This document shows positions 8,463-17,962 of a stretch of 64,000 nt of DNA, in pieces. The stretch's first letter is position 1, and each line of letters starts with the position of its first letter. Below the pieces are notes generated by a model. It was not told where the DNA came from, searched no databases, and saw only the letters and a program-made list of their open reading frames with translations. This DNA comes from Roseomonas sp. (lineage in GTDB: Bacteria; Pseudomonadota; Alphaproteobacteria; Acetobacterales; Acetobacteraceae): positions 1-64,000 of the forward strand of contig JADCFA010000018.1 of NCBI GenBank assembly GCA_020249775.1. Reading direction: 5' to 3'. The position numbers and the translations under genes were made by a program.

Positions 8463-9718
8463 TGCGCCGCCTGTTCTGGGTGTTCCTGCTGCTGGCCGCG
8501 CCTGCGCTGGCGCAGGATTTGTCAGGGCATGGCGGACCAGTGCGCGCCGTTTTGCCCCTGCCCGATGGGCAGCACATTGTCTCGGCCGGGTTTGATCACG
8601 CCGTCATTCTTTGGGATGCACGCGCCGGGCAGGCACGCGCCGTTGCGCGCTGGCATCGTGGCAGCGTCAATGCCCTCGCCCTGCTGCCGGATGGGCGCAT
8701 CGCGAGCGCCGGTGAAGGCGGGCGCATCGCGCTTTGGGCGCCGGGGCTTGGCACAACCCCCGCACAAATCCTGGAGGGGCATAGCGGGCAGATCGCCGGG
8801 CTTGCGGCGCGCGATGGGTTTTTGGCCTCGGCCGCCTGGGATGGCTCCGTGCGGCTTTGGAACCTTGCCAATGGCAGCGCGCAAATCCTGGAAGGCCATC
8901 GCGGCCAGGTGAATGCCGTCGCCTTCCGCCCCGATGGCGCGCTGGTGAGTGCAGGCTTTGGCGGCACTATTCGCCTTTGGGCCGCCAATGGCAGCAACCA
9001 GATCATCGCCGAAGCCGGCCTGCCGCTGAACGCCCTTACTGCCCTGCCTGATGGTGGCCTCGCCGCCGGCGGCGTGGATGGCGTGCTGCGCCTGATCGCG
9101 CCCAATGGCGCCATGCGCGAAATAGAGGCTGGTAGCCGGCCCATCGTGGCGCTCAGCCTTGATGGCGCGGGCGCGCGGCTGGCGGTTGCGTCCTTGGGCG
9201 GCAATGTGACGATCTGGGGCGTGGAGGCAGCGCGCCTGCTGCACACGCTGGAAGGCCCGGGCCTGCCGGTTTGGTCCGTGGCCTTCGCCCCAGATGGGCG
9301 GCTGTTATGGACTGGCGGCGCGGACCGCCAAGTGCGCCGCTGGAACGCGCTGAGTGGCCGCGCCATTGGCCCCATCGCTGCCCCCGCCACCACTGACCTG
9401 CCGCCAGGGCTTGATGCCCATGGCGCGCAAGTCTTTCGCGCTTGCAGCGCCTGCCATGCGCTCGCACCCGATGCCGGCCCCATGGCCGGGCCACATCTGC
9501 ACGGCATTTTCGGCCGCCGCATGGGCTCGCTGCCCGGCTATACCTATTCCGAACGCCTGGCGCGTGGAGATATCATTTGGGACGCGACCACCATCGGCGA
9601 TCTGTTCACGCGCGGCCCCGATGTGGTGACGCCAGGCACAAAAATGCCGGTACAGCGCGTGGATAATGCCGAGGATCTGGCGGCGCTGCTGCGGTTTTTG
9701 GAGCAGGCCACACGATAA
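8462..9718 (+). CDS. WD40 beta-propeller fused to C-terminal cytochrome c
   Basis: A 418-residue exported protein. It has a signal peptide (about residues 1-18, ending ALAQD), then about seven WD40-like blades from residue 20 to 310 with repeated D(G/A)x(I/L)xSAG...(I/V)xLW units. A class I cytochrome c domain follows: heme-binding CSACH at about 328-332 and a distal methionine in the TPGTKMPV segment. It is translationally coupled to the SDR gene (TGATG). Such hybrids are presumed periplasmic electron carriers with a protein- or ligand-binding propeller. The electron donor and acceptor are not apparent from neighbours. Confidence 0.88.
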   Translation: MRRLFWVFLLLAAPALAQDLSGHGGPVRAVLPLPDGQHIVSAGFDHAVILWDARAGQARAVARWHRGSVNALALLPDGRIASAGEGGRIALWAPGLGTTPAQILEGHSGQIAGLAARDGFLASAAWDGSVRLWNLANGSAQILEGHRGQVNAVAFRPDGALVSAGFGGTIRLWAANGSNQIIAEAGLPLNALTALPDGGLAAGGVDGVLRLIAPNGAMREIEAGSRPIVALSLDGAGARLAVASLGGNVTIWGVEAARLLHTLEGPGLPVWSVAFAPDGRLLWTGGADRQVRRWNALSGRAIGPIAAPATTDLPPGLDAHGAQVFRACSACHALAPDAGPMAGPHLHGIFGRRMGSLPGYTYSERLARGDIIWDATTIGDLFTRGPDVVTPGTKMPVQRVDNAEDLAALLRFLEQATR

Positions 9719-9720
9719 TC

Positions 9721-10596
9721 TTAGCCGACCTCCATCGGCAGGCTTTCATCCTTCGCCCATTCATTCATGGAGGCATCATAAACCGCGATATCCTCATGCC
9801 CCAGCTGATGCAGGAGAAAGGCATCAAGGGTCGCGGCAATGCCGCCGCCGCAATAGATCAGCTTGCGCTTGGCCTTATCCGCGCCAATCGCGGCAAAGGC
9901 GGCCGCCACCTGGTCCGGCGCCTTCAGCTTGAAGCTGCCCGCTTCAAACAGGGATGCCGCCGGCAGATTGACGCTGCCGGGGATGCGCCCGGGCCGGCCA
10001 TAGCGCGGGTTTTCCCCATTATGCAGATCAGGTGCGAGCGCATTGATGGAACAGGTGCCGCCATCACCAATCGCCGCCAGCATTTCATCCCGCCCCACAA
10101 ATAATCCAGGCCGCGGCTTGGCGCGGAGCGTTGCGGGGGCATAACGCGTCTCATCGGTCGCAATCGCGCGGCCTTCTGCCATCCAGGCATCAATCCCGCC
10201 ATCCAATATCGCGGCATTGTCAAAGCCAATCGCGCGCATCATCCACCAAACCCGCGTCGCCCATTGCGGGGTCTTGCGGGAATAGAGCACCACGCGCGTG
10301 CCATCGCCGATACCACGCGCAGCCAAGCGCGCCGCCAGATCATCCGGCGCCGGCATGGTGAAGTTGAAACGGCTTGAACGATCGGAAAGCTCGGCTTGCA
10401 GATCAAGAAAGCCGGCGCCGGGGATATGGCCGGCATCGTAATCCTCGCGCCCGCTTTTGATCGTATAGGGGCGGCCCGTGCCAGTTTCATACAAAAGATA
10501 GGTGGTGCAATCGAAGATGCGAAGTGATGGGTCATCCAGATTGGCCGCAAGCCATGCGGTGCTGACAATCGCTTCGGGGTGGGCGTAAGCGGCCAT
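9721..10596 (-). CDS. sseA: Thiosulfate/3-mercaptopyruvate sulfurtransferase, two rhodanese domains
   Basis: A 291-residue protein with tandem rhodanese domains: an inactive N-terminal one (DCTTYLL near residue 30, GHIPGA near 70) and an active C-terminal one. The catalytic cysteine is Cys249 in the loop CGGGIAA. Mercaptopyruvate enzymes usually read CGSGVTA and thiosulfate enzymes CRKGVTA, so this loop is closer to the former, with Ser to Gly and Val-Thr to Ile-Ala changes. A strong AGGAGG lies about 8 bases before ATG 10596. It is convergent with the WD40-cytochrome gene, with only 2 bases between. Confidence 0.85.
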   Translation of the reverse strand: MAAYAHPEAIVSTAWLAANLDDPSLRIFDCTTYLLYETGTGRPYTIKSGREDYDAGHIPGAGFLDLQAELSDRSSRFNFTMPAPDDLAARLAARGIGDGTRVVLYSRKTPQWATRVWWMMRAIGFDNAAILDGGIDAWMAEGRAIATDETRYAPATLRAKPRPGLFVGRDEMLAAIGDGGTCSINALAPDLHNGENPRYGRPGRIPGSVNLPAASLFEAGSFKLKAPDQVAAAFAAIGADKAKRKLIYCGGGIAATLDAFLLHQLGHEDIAVYDASMNEWAKDESLPMEVG

Positions 10597-10656
10597 GGGA
10601 TCCTCCTGATTTGTTGCGGCAAGCCTGCACTGATCGCGGCGCGCACCGCAAGCGCA

Positions 10657-11298
10657 TCACGCGCGCAAGCGATGGATTGTCACTTCGCGTGTTTCGCGAT
10701 CTTCCAATTCGCGCGTGGTCGGCACGCTATAGCGCGCGATGGGATCAAGCCCCGCTTTGGGCAAATAGGCGCGGCCCGGATCGGCGATCAGCACCTCTGC
10801 CCCCGCCGCCACCAGACCGCGCAGCCAGGGCAAGATATGCGCGGTCATGGGCGCTTCGTAGCAGACGTCACCCGCGAAAATTACATCCCAGCGGCAGGGC
10901 GCGCCCACCACATCACCGGGCGGCGTTGCCACCGCAACGCCATTCAAGGCCGCATTCAGCCGCACGGCGGCCAGTGCCAGCGGGTCAATCTCCGCCGCTT
11001 CCACCAAAGCGGCGCCGGCTTGCGCGGCAGCAATGGCGGCAATGCCGCAGCCGGCGGCGAAATCCAGCACGCGCTTGCCGACCACCAGCTTCGGGTCATC
11101 CAGCACCGCCCGCGCGAGCGCCTGCCCGCCCGGCCAGGCGAAGGCCCAGAAGGGCGGTTCAATGTTGTGTTCCGCCAACCAAGCCTCGGTCGCTTGCCAG
11201 ATTGGCGTGATCTCACTCGCCAGATGGAGCGCGATTTCCGGCACCAGGGGCGCGCGCGCAATCACCGTTTGCGCCGCGACGAATTCTTCTGCCGTCAC
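10657..11298 (-). CDS. Class I SAM-dependent methyltransferase (PrmA/ETFB-like)
   Basis: A 213-residue predicted protein methyltransferase. SAM motif I reads VLDFAAGCGIAAIAAA, motif II has an acidic residue in AEIDPLA, and the post-II segment is DVIFAGDVCYE. The PFWAFAWPGGQALAR stretch upstream is shared with ribosomal protein L11 and ETF-beta lysine methyltransferase relatives. The frame is open to 11511, but GTG 11298 is preferred: it overlaps the ubiA stop by four bases (GTGA), indicating translational coupling. The target protein is not determined; L11 methylation is normally by a longer PrmA. Confidence 0.8.
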   Translation of the reverse strand: MTAEEFVAAQTVIARAPLVPEIALHLASEITPIWQATEAWLAEHNIEPPFWAFAWPGGQALARAVLDDPKLVVGKRVLDFAAGCGIAAIAAAQAGAALVEAAEIDPLALAAVRLNAALNGVAVATPPGDVVGAPCRWDVIFAGDVCYEAPMTAHILPWLRGLVAAGAEVLIADPGRAYLPKAGLDPIARYSVPTTRELEDRETREVTIHRLRA

Positions 11299-12194
11299 AG
11301 CCGGCCCAATAGGAAGGCCGCAGCAATCGCCAGCCCAACATCGCGATTCGCCTTGAACAGACGCAAGCACAACGCCGGGTCGGCAATATCTAGCTGGATC
11401 ACCTGCCGCGCCAACATCGCGCCGGGGAAAGCGAGCCCGAGCAAATGCCAAGGCGTGAGCCCGGCGAGCCACCCGGCCAAAGCCAGCAATGCCATGGTCA
11501 GCCCGTAGCAAAGGATCAGAAAGGGCCGGGTCTTGTCGCCCAAGCGGAGCGCGGAAGAACGAATGCCCACCAGCGCATCATCTTCCCGGTCCTGATGCGC
11601 ATAGATCGTGTCATAGCCCAGGATCCAGAAGAACCCAGCGGCCCAAAGCGCGAATGCCGCCAGATCGAGCCCGCCCGTCACCGCCGCATATCCCATGGGC
11701 GCGGCCCAGGAGAAAATCACCCCAAGTACCGCTTGCGGCCAATCCGTCACGCGCTTGGCCAGCGGGTAAAGCACCACTGGCAGCAGGGATGCGATACCCA
11801 ACCACTGCGCCGTGCGGTTCAATTGCAGCAGGATCAGCAAGGCCGCCGCCAGCACCAGCGCGAGGAACACCAAAGCGTGGCGTGCCCGCAGCGCCCCGGA
11901 AGCGAGCGGCCGCCCCGCCGTGCGTTCCACCTGCCGGTCCAAATCCCGATCCCAGAGATCATTCACCACGCAACCCGCGCCGCGCATCAGTACCGCGCCC
12001 AGGCCGAATAGCGCGGTCAGCCACAGCCCCTGGCGCCAATCCGGCGCCACCAGGGCAAAGGCCCAAAGCCCCGGCAGGAACAGCAGCCAGGACCCGATGG
12101 GCCGATCCAGGCGCATCAGCAGCGCATAGGGGCGCCAGGCCTGCGGCAGGCGCGCCACCCAGCCTGTAGTGCGGATATCGGTATGGCCTTTCAT
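11295..12194 (-). CDS. ubiA: 4-hydroxybenzoate polyprenyltransferase
   Basis: A 299-residue integral membrane prenyltransferase that attaches the polyprenyl tail to 4-hydroxybenzoate in ubiquinone synthesis. The first Asp-rich motif is in GCVVNDLWDRDLD and the second in YDTIYAHQDREDD. LMRLDRPIGSWLLFLPGLW is typical of the N-terminal helix. About eight hydrophobic helices follow. Two starts are possible: 12230, and ATG 12194, which leaves 28 bases to the divergent rsmE start. I favour 12194. It is coupled to the methyltransferase downstream. Confidence 0.92.
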   Translation of the reverse strand: MKGHTDIRTTGWVARLPQAWRPYALLMRLDRPIGSWLLFLPGLWAFALVAPDWRQGLWLTALFGLGAVLMRGAGCVVNDLWDRDLDRQVERTAGRPLASGALRARHALVFLALVLAAALLILLQLNRTAQWLGIASLLPVVLYPLAKRVTDWPQAVLGVIFSWAAPMGYAAVTGGLDLAAFALWAAGFFWILGYDTIYAHQDREDDALVGIRSSALRLGDKTRPFLILCYGLTMALLALAGWLAGLTPWHLLGLAFPGAMLARQVIQLDIADPALCLRLFKANRDVGLAIAAAFLLGRL

Positions 12195-12222
12195 GGGGCT
12201 ATAAGGACTGGGGAGCCACAGC

Positions 12223-12942
12223 ATGTCCACCCCACGTCTTTATCTTGAAACCCACCTTGCCGCCGGCCTTGAGATCGAGGCTGAACCCGGCCAGGCGCAT
12301 CATCTGGGCGCCGTGCTGCGCCGGGGCGTGGGGGATGCCGTGGCCGTCTTCAATGCACAAGACGGCGAATGGGCGGGGCGAATCGCGACGCTGAGGAAGG
12401 ATCGCTGCCGCATCGCACTGGAAGCGCAAAGCCGCGCGCCAGCACCAGAACCCGATCTCCGCCTGATGGTCGCCGCGCTGAAGCGCGATGCCATGGAATG
12501 GCTGGTGGAAAAGGCGACCGAATTGGGCGTTGAGGCCATCCACCCCGTCATCACGCGCCGGTCCGTCGCGGATCGGGTGAACCAGGCGCGGCTCACTGCC
12601 ATTGCCCGCGGCGCGGCGGAGCAATGTGAAAGGCTCAGCCTGCCCGTGATCCACGCCGCCACGCCTTTGCATGCGGCGCTTGGTTCCTGGGATGGCACGC
12701 CGATTTTCATGGCGGCAGAGCGCGCCGGCGCGCCCGCCTTGCCGCAAGCCCTTGCTGGGCAGCGCTTGCCGCTTGGCCTATTGATCGGGCCGGAAGGTGG
12801 CTTTGATCGCGCTGAACTTGACGCCGCGCGAAGCTACGCCTTTGTTAAGACCATCGGCCTTGGCCCCCGCATCCTGCGGGCGGAAACGGCGGCGGTTGCG
12901 GGGCTTGCGGTCCTCGCCGCCCTGGCGGGTGACTGGTCCTGA
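12223..12942 (+). CDS. rsmE: 16S rRNA (uracil-1498-N3)-methyltransferase
   Basis: A 239-residue SPOUT-class enzyme methylating U1498 of 16S rRNA. It has an N-terminal PUA-like domain (HHLGAVLRRGVGD) and a C-terminal knotted SAM-binding domain with LLIGPEGGF and LGPRILRAETA, both diagnostic of RsmE. A GGGGAG ribosome-binding site lies 7 bases before ATG 12223. It is divergent from ubiA and followed 42 bases later by gshA; the rsmE-gshA order is common in alphaproteobacteria and suggests co-transcription. Confidence 0.94.
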   Translation: MSTPRLYLETHLAAGLEIEAEPGQAHHLGAVLRRGVGDAVAVFNAQDGEWAGRIATLRKDRCRIALEAQSRAPAPEPDLRLMVAALKRDAMEWLVEKATELGVEAIHPVITRRSVADRVNQARLTAIARGAAEQCERLSLPVIHAATPLHAALGSWDGTPIFMAAERAGAPALPQALAGQRLPLGLLIGPEGGFDRAELDAARSYAFVKTIGLGPRILRAETAAVAGLAVLAALAGDWS

Positions 12943-12984
12943 TTACGTTTTGCGCCGTCCCGGCGGCGCCCCTGGAAGGTTTTG

Positions 12985-14328
12985 ATGTCCAATCCCGGCG
13001 AGTCCGATCCCACGCCCATCACCTCCTCCCGCCAAATGGCGGAATGGTTCGCCGCCGGCTGCAAGCCCAAATCCGCCTGGCGCATTGGGACCGAGCATGA
13101 AAAATTCGGCTTCCGCCTGACGGATTACGCACCGCCACCCTACGAACCCCAGGGCATCCGCGCCATGCTGGAAGGGCTGATGGCGAAGGGCTGGGAGCCG
13201 ATTCTGGATCGCGGCAACCCAATTGGCCTGAAGCGCGGTGCGGCTTCCGTCAGCCTGGAACCTGGCGGGCAGTTTGAGCTTTCCGGCGCGGCCCTGCCCA
13301 ATCTGCACGAAGTATCCGCCGAGCTGTTCCAGCATTTGGATGAGGTACGCGACGTCGCTGCCCCGTTGGGCCTTGGCTTCGCGCCGATTGGCTTTCATCC
13401 GCTCGCGAAGCGCGAGGATATGCCCTGGATGCCGAAAGGTCGCTACGCGATCATGCGCCAATATATGCCGCGCGTCGGCGCCATGGGCCTTGATATGATG
13501 CTCCGCACTTGCACCGTGCAGGTGAACCTCGATTTCGGGGATGAGGCGGATATGGTGGAAAAGCTTCGCGTGTCGCTCGCGCTGCAACCCCTCGCCACCG
13601 CGCTCTTTGCCAATTCACCGATTTCGGAGGGCAAAAAGAACGGCTATCGCAGCCTGCGCGCCCGGGTTTGGACAGATACGGACCCGGACCGCACCGGCAT
13701 TCCCGCCGTGGTGTTTGAAGATGGCTTCGGCTTTGAACGCTTCGCCGAATGGGTGCTGGATGTGCCCATGTATTTCATCATGCGCGATGGCCAATGGCTG
13801 GATGCGGCGGGGCAGAGCTTCCGCGCTTTTCTGGAAGGGCGCGCGGAAAAGCTGGTTGGGCAATCCGCCACCATGGGCGATTGGGCGGATCATGTGACGA
13901 CGGTTTTCACCGATGTGCGGCTAAAACGCTTTCTGGAAATGCGCGGCGCAGATGCTGGCGCGCCTTCCATGCTGAATGCGCTGCCGGCCTTTTGGGTTGG
14001 CTTGATCTATGATGATGCCGCGCAAAAGGCAGCGCGCGCGCTGACACGCGGTTGGAGCCTTGCTGAAATCCGTGCGCTGCGTGAAGCCGTGCCGCGTGAG
14101 GGCCTGACCGCGACCATTCAGGGCCGGAGCTTGCGCGATGTCGGGCGCGATGTGCTGGCGATTGCGCGTGATGGGCTTGCTGCGCGCGGGCTGGATGAAG
14201 GGTTATTCCTTGACCCGCTTGATGCAATTTTAGCCAGCGGAGAAACCCAGGCGGATCGTTGGCTGCAACGATTTGATAAGATTTGGCGTGGCGATGCCCG
14301 GATGATGCTGCGGGAAGCGGCGATTTAG
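12985..14328 (+). CDS. gshA: Glutamate-cysteine ligase, alphaproteobacterial/plant type
   Basis: A 447-residue first enzyme of glutathione synthesis, of the GCS2-related class shared by alphaproteobacteria and plants. Diagnostic segments are the GTEHEKFGF ATP/glutamate-binding strand, EPGGQFELSG, a MRTCTVQVNLDF-like strand (MLRTCTVQVNLDF here), NSPISEGKKNGY and, near the C-terminus, SLRDVGRDVLAIA. ATG 12985 follows an AAGG 8 bases upstream; a TTG three bases earlier is less likely. It is downstream of rsmE on the same strand. Confidence 0.93.
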   Translation: MSNPGESDPTPITSSRQMAEWFAAGCKPKSAWRIGTEHEKFGFRLTDYAPPPYEPQGIRAMLEGLMAKGWEPILDRGNPIGLKRGAASVSLEPGGQFELSGAALPNLHEVSAELFQHLDEVRDVAAPLGLGFAPIGFHPLAKREDMPWMPKGRYAIMRQYMPRVGAMGLDMMLRTCTVQVNLDFGDEADMVEKLRVSLALQPLATALFANSPISEGKKNGYRSLRARVWTDTDPDRTGIPAVVFEDGFGFERFAEWVLDVPMYFIMRDGQWLDAAGQSFRAFLEGRAEKLVGQSATMGDWADHVTTVFTDVRLKRFLEMRGADAGAPSMLNALPAFWVGLIYDDAAQKAARALTRGWSLAEIRALREAVPREGLTATIQGRSLRDVGRDVLAIARDGLAARGLDEGLFLDPLDAILASGETQADRWLQRFDKIWRGDARMMLREAAI

Positions 14329-14398
14329 CTAAAATTTGTGCAATCAAGGCGCGTGTCACGAGACTGAAACTTTTTTTTCATCCCCTTCCACGATGATG

Positions 14399-14418
14399 CC
14401 ACCAGCTTTTGCTGGAGG
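14399..14418 (+). promoter_or_regulatory. Hairpin that occludes the ribosome-binding site of the chemotaxis receptor
   Basis: CCACCAGC (14399-14406), TTTT loop, GCTGGAGG (14411-14418): an eight-base stem with one A-A mismatch. The 3' arm contains the GGAGG Shine-Dalgarno of the receptor gene (ATG 14426). In the folded transcript the ribosome-binding site would be base-paired, so translation could be temperature- or structure-controlled. The pairing is seen directly; the regulatory effect is inference. Confidence 0.4.
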
Positions 14419-14425
14419 ATTTTCC

Positions 14426-16726
14426 ATGGCTATTGTCGCGCGTCGCTTTTCGGGTTTGCGCCCCCGCTTGCTCATGCTGGCCTTGGTGCCGGCGGTTTTC
14501 GCGGCCTTGCTCGCCGCAACCGGCGCCTTCTGGGCGGTCAGGAGTGATCACGATACTCAGATGGATCAGGCGCTGACCCGCGCCGTTGGGCTGGCCGAAC
14601 GCGACCTGGAGGCCGCCGGCCAACGCATGGCGGGTTATGCCGCCACCTTCACACAAAGAGCCAATCTGGTCTCAGCCATGGCGACACGCGATGAGTCCAG
14701 GCTGCGCGATCTTCTGGTCAACGCATTGGCCGCGTTGCGCGCCGCAGATGCCTCTGTTTCGGTTTTGGAGGTCACTGATAAGGCGGGGCGGGTCATGATG
14801 CGCGGCCATGATCCCAGCCGTTTCGGCGATGATAAATCCCGCGTGCCCGATGTTGCCTCGGCGCTGGGTGGCACCGCGAAGATCGGCGGCGAAGTATCAC
14901 CTACCTCCGGCCAATTCGCGACTGGCGCGGTGATGCCAATCATGGACCCATCAGGCCAGATCATTGGCACCGTGAAAGTGGCAACCCGCCTGAATGCGGC
15001 TGTGGTTACGGAACTCGGCCGTCTTGTAGGGGGTGAAGCCGCCGTGTTTGGTGCCGGAAAGCTTGTGGCTTCCACCGTGAATGGCCTGACATTGGAAGCT
15101 TTGCCTGCAAGCGTGGTGGCCGCCCAACGTGATGGCCAAGCCTTAAGCGGGCTTAGGATCAATCTTGCCGGGCGCGGCAACCATATGGTCGCGGTACAGC
15201 CGATACGCGATTTGGCAGGGAACGCGAGTGCGGCCATGATGATTGCCCTGCCGACCTCCGGCTTTGACGCGGCGATGGACAAGGTGCTTTCCATCATTGG
15301 CTTTTCTGCGCTTGCCGTACTGGGCCTCACCATTCCGGTGGCGCTGATTGCGGCGCGGCGCATCGCCAATCCGCTGACCGAAATGGCCGGCGCCATGGGC
15401 CGCTTGGCCAAGGGCGATACGGCGCTGGACATTCCTGGCCGCGGCCGGAGTGATGAGGTCGGCACCATGGCCGAAGCGCTGGAGAAATTCCGCGAACAGG
15501 CGGAAGCCAATGCTGCCTTTGAAGCCGCAGCCGCCATTGAACGCGCGGCACGGGATCGCCGCCAAGCCATGGTGGAAAGCCTGACGCAGGAATTCGGTGG
15601 CTCGGTCGCGTCCATCATGGATCGGCTCCGCGAATCCGCAGGCGGCATGCGTGAAGCCTCGGTCTCCATGGCATCGGCGACGGAGCAGACGCGCAATCGC
15701 GTGGCTGATACGGCAAATGGCGCGCAACAGAATTCCAGCAATCTTTCCGCAGTTGCTGCTGCGACCGAGGAAATGACCGCGTCAGTCACCGAAATCTCAC
15801 GCCAGGTGGCGGAAGCGGCGCGCGCGGCGCAGGATGCGGTAGAACGCGCCCATGCTACTGGGGCTACGGTGCGGGGCCTTGCTGAATCGGCCGATCAGAT
15901 CGGCGATGTGGTGCGGCTGATCACTGATATCGCAGGCCAGACCAATCTTCTTGCCTTGAATGCCACGATTGAAGCTGCACGTGCTGGCGATGCCGGCAAG
16001 GGCTTCGCGGTTGTGGCATCCGAAGTGAAGGCGCTGGCCTCACAAACTGCGCGCGCGACAGAACAGATCAGCGCACAGATCACCGCCATTCAGGCCGCGA
16101 CCGGCGATGCGGTGGGCGCAGTGCAGGAAGTGGCCAATGCCATTCAGCGCGTGAATGGCGTGGCCGGCGCGATTGCCGCCGCCGTTGAAGAACAGGATGC
16201 GGTGACGCGCGATATCTCGGCCAGTGTGCAATCTGTTGCCAAGCAGAATGACGAAGCCGCCCGCGCCATGCGGGAAGTATCCGAGGTGGCTGAAGGGGCG
16301 CGCGCTTCCAGCGGCACGGTCAAAACCGCGGCCGAGACCGTGGCCGATGTCACCGGCCGGCTTGGTGAACAGGTGGATGGCTTCCTGACCGGTATGCGCA
16401 CCGATTGGGAAAGGGTGGATGGCGGTGGCCTTTCACTGCTGATCGCCACGAAAGGCGGCAAGGCCGAAGGTGCGCAGCTTATTGAAATCGCGCGTGATGG
16501 CGCGAGCCTGAAGGGTGACGGTGCTTTTGCGCCCGGCATGATGGTGGAACTGGCCCTGTCGGGTGCCGGGGCGGCCTTGCCAGCGCGCGTGGTCTTGGCG
16601 GAAGGCGGGCGCATCGGCCTTGCCTTTGCTCAAAATGCCGAAAACTTGGCGGCGGTGGATCGGCTGATCGCGGCGGTGCAGGCGGCAATCGGCGCCGATC
16701 GGCAAGGGGCCAAACTCGCGGCCTGA
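14426..16726 (+). CDS. Methyl-accepting chemotaxis protein with cache sensor and C-terminal PilZ-like tail
   Basis: A 766-residue receptor. TM1 is at about residues 12-35, then a periplasmic region of about 250 residues resembling a Cache sensor ([26 protein letters not shown]). TM2 is at about 285-305, followed by a HAMP domain ([14 protein letters not shown]) and a long methyl-accepting coiled coil. The hairpin tip contains an [20 protein letters not shown]-type signature near residue 505-525. After the signalling domain comes a tail of about 100 residues with ISRDG-like ([10 protein letters not shown]) and GRIGLAFA segments reminiscent of PilZ. No CheA/CheW gene is nearby, so this is an orphan receptor. 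The preferred ATG has GGAGG 7 bases upstream. Confidence 0.9.
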   Translation: MAIVARRFSGLRPRLLMLALVPAVFAALLAATGAFWAVRSDHDTQMDQALTRAVGLAERDLEAAGQRMAGYAATFTQRANLVSAMATRDESRLRDLLVNALAALRAADASVSVLEVTDKAGRVMMRGHDPSRFGDDKSRVPDVASALGGTAKIGGEVSPTSGQFATGAVMPIMDPSGQIIGTVKVATRLNAAVVTELGRLVGGEAAVFGAGKLVASTVNGLTLEALPASVVAAQRDGQALSGLRINLAGRGNHMVAVQPIRDLAGNASAAMMIALPTSGFDAAMDKVLSIIGFSALAVLGLTIPVALIAARRIANPLTEMAGAMGRLAKGDTALDIPGRGRSDEVGTMAEALEKFREQAEANAAFEAAAAIERAARDRRQAMVESLTQEFGGSVASIMDRLRESAGGMREASVSMASATEQTRNRVADTANGAQQNSSNLSAVAAATEEMTASVTEISRQVAEAARAAQDAVERAHATGATVRGLAESADQIGDVVRLITDIAGQTNLLALNATIEAARAGDAGKGFAVVASEVKALASQTARATEQISAQITAIQAATGDAVGAVQEVANAIQRVNGVAGAIAAAVEEQDAVTRDISASVQSVAKQNDEAARAMREVSEVAEGARASSGTVKTAAETVADVTGRLGEQVDGFLTGMRTDWERVDGGGLSLLIATKGGKAEGAQLIEIARDGASLKGDGAFAPGMMVELALSGAGAALPARVVLAEGGRIGLAFAQNAENLAAVDRLIAAVQAAIGADRQGAKLAA

Positions 16727-16746
16727 TCAACAGCGCCATAACTGTA

Positions 16747-16779
16747 AGAAGCCCGCCTGCAATGGCGGGCTTCTTTTTT
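16747..16779 (+). terminator. Rho-independent terminator after the chemotaxis receptor
   Basis: AGAAGCCCGCC (16747-16757), a 6-base loop, then GGCGGGCTTCT (16764-16774) and a T-run to 16779. The 11-base perfect stem with a U-tract sits 20 bases after the receptor stop codon. Because the stem is symmetrical and ends in A-rich bases on the other side, it may also act for the convergent binding-protein gene that ends at 16794. Confidence 0.88.
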
Positions 16780-16793
16780 GCCCCCATGGGCGA

Positions 16794-17762
16794 TCAATCC
16801 GCCGTCGCGCCGGAACTCCGCACCACCTCGGCCCAGATTTGCGCTTCCCGCCGCACGAAATCTGCCGCAGCGGTGCCCGAAAGCCCAGGATCGGTCAGCG
16901 AAAGCGTCGCCAACCGCGCTTTCAATTCCGCATCCGCCATGGCGCGCGGCACTTCGGTGGCAAGCCGCGCCAATGCTTCGGATGATTGCCGCGCCGGCGC
17001 GAAAAGCCCGAACCAGGTGGAAGCGGCAAAGCCTGGGAAGCCCTGTTCGGCCACCGTCGGCACATCGGGGAGCGTCGGGTCACGCTCGGCCCCCGCGACT
17101 GCAATCGGGCGCACGCGGCCTTCTCGGATCAGGGGCAAAGCGGGCGGCAGGCTCGTGCTGCCGATGGGTGCCTGATTGGCCAGCACCGCGGTCGCGGCCT
17201 GGGCAGGGCCGAAGGCAACGGGGGTCGCCTCCACCTTGGCGAGCGTTCGGAACAGCAATTCCGCCCCCAGATGCGGCGTGGTGCCTGTGCCGGAATGGGC
17301 ATAGGCCATACCGGGATTGGCCCGCATAAGGGCCAATAGCTCGGTCAGGTTGCGCGCCGGCACGGAAGGATGGACGAAAAACGCATTGGGCGCTGTCGCC
17401 ACCACTGCGATGGTGGCGAAATCATCCAGGCCATAGCCAGCCGCGCGATAGAGCGATGGGTTCACGCAAAACGCCGTGCTGTGCATCAGCAGCGTATGGC
17501 CATCGGTCGCCCCCTTCACCGCCTGGGTGCCGATATTGCCCCCCGCGCCGCCGCGATTTTCGACCGGCACGGATTGACCAAGCAGCACCTCAAGCCTGGC
17601 CGCCAAGGCGCGGGCCACGACATCGGTGGAACTGCCGGGCGGGAAGGCGACGATGATGCGCACCGGCCGCTCTGGCCAGGCGGCGCGGGCCAGTCGGGGC
17701 GCTGCCAAAAGCGCCCCAGCAGTAACTAAGGCCGCGCGCCGACCCCATGTGTGCTTGGTCAT
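16794..17762 (-). CDS. Tripartite tricarboxylate transporter substrate-binding protein (TctC/Bug family)
   Basis: A 322-residue periplasmic binding protein. It has a Tat-like signal (RRAALVTAGALLAAPRLARA), then WPERPVRIIVAFPPGSSTD, the standard start of Bug proteins. NRGGAGGNIGTQAV and the GTGTTPHLGAELL segment, which contacts carboxylate ligands, follow. ATG 17762 is chosen because GGAGG lies 6 bases upstream; the ATG at 17768 leaves no spacing. No TctA/TctB membrane genes are adjacent, which is usual for this expanded family. It is divergent from the molybdenum hydroxylase genes, suggesting that its ligand feeds that enzyme (inference). Confidence 0.88.
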   Translation of the reverse strand: MTKHTWGRRAALVTAGALLAAPRLARAAWPERPVRIIVAFPPGSSTDVVARALAARLEVLLGQSVPVENRGGAGGNIGTQAVKGATDGHTLLMHSTAFCVNPSLYRAAGYGLDDFATIAVVATAPNAFFVHPSVPARNLTELLALMRANPGMAYAHSGTGTTPHLGAELLFRTLAKVEATPVAFGPAQAATAVLANQAPIGSTSLPPALPLIREGRVRPIAVAGAERDPTLPDVPTVAEQGFPGFAASTWFGLFAPARQSSEALARLATEVPRAMADAELKARLATLSLTDPGLSGTAAADFVRREAQIWAEVVRSSGATAD

Positions 17763-17962
17763 GTCCATCCTCCTTAGACGCATATTTTCCTTTAGCACGA
17801 CCCTGACGCCAAAGACCGAAAGGCGCGAATCGCGGCCAATTGTCAGCCGGGGGCTATGCCGATCTTGCGCGTCCCTATAGCCTTGTTCCAGTGTAACTGC
17901 CTGAGGAAGAATGGCCCCCTGACCCGGGGTGTCAGAGCAAGGCAAGGACGACAGGAACGCTC

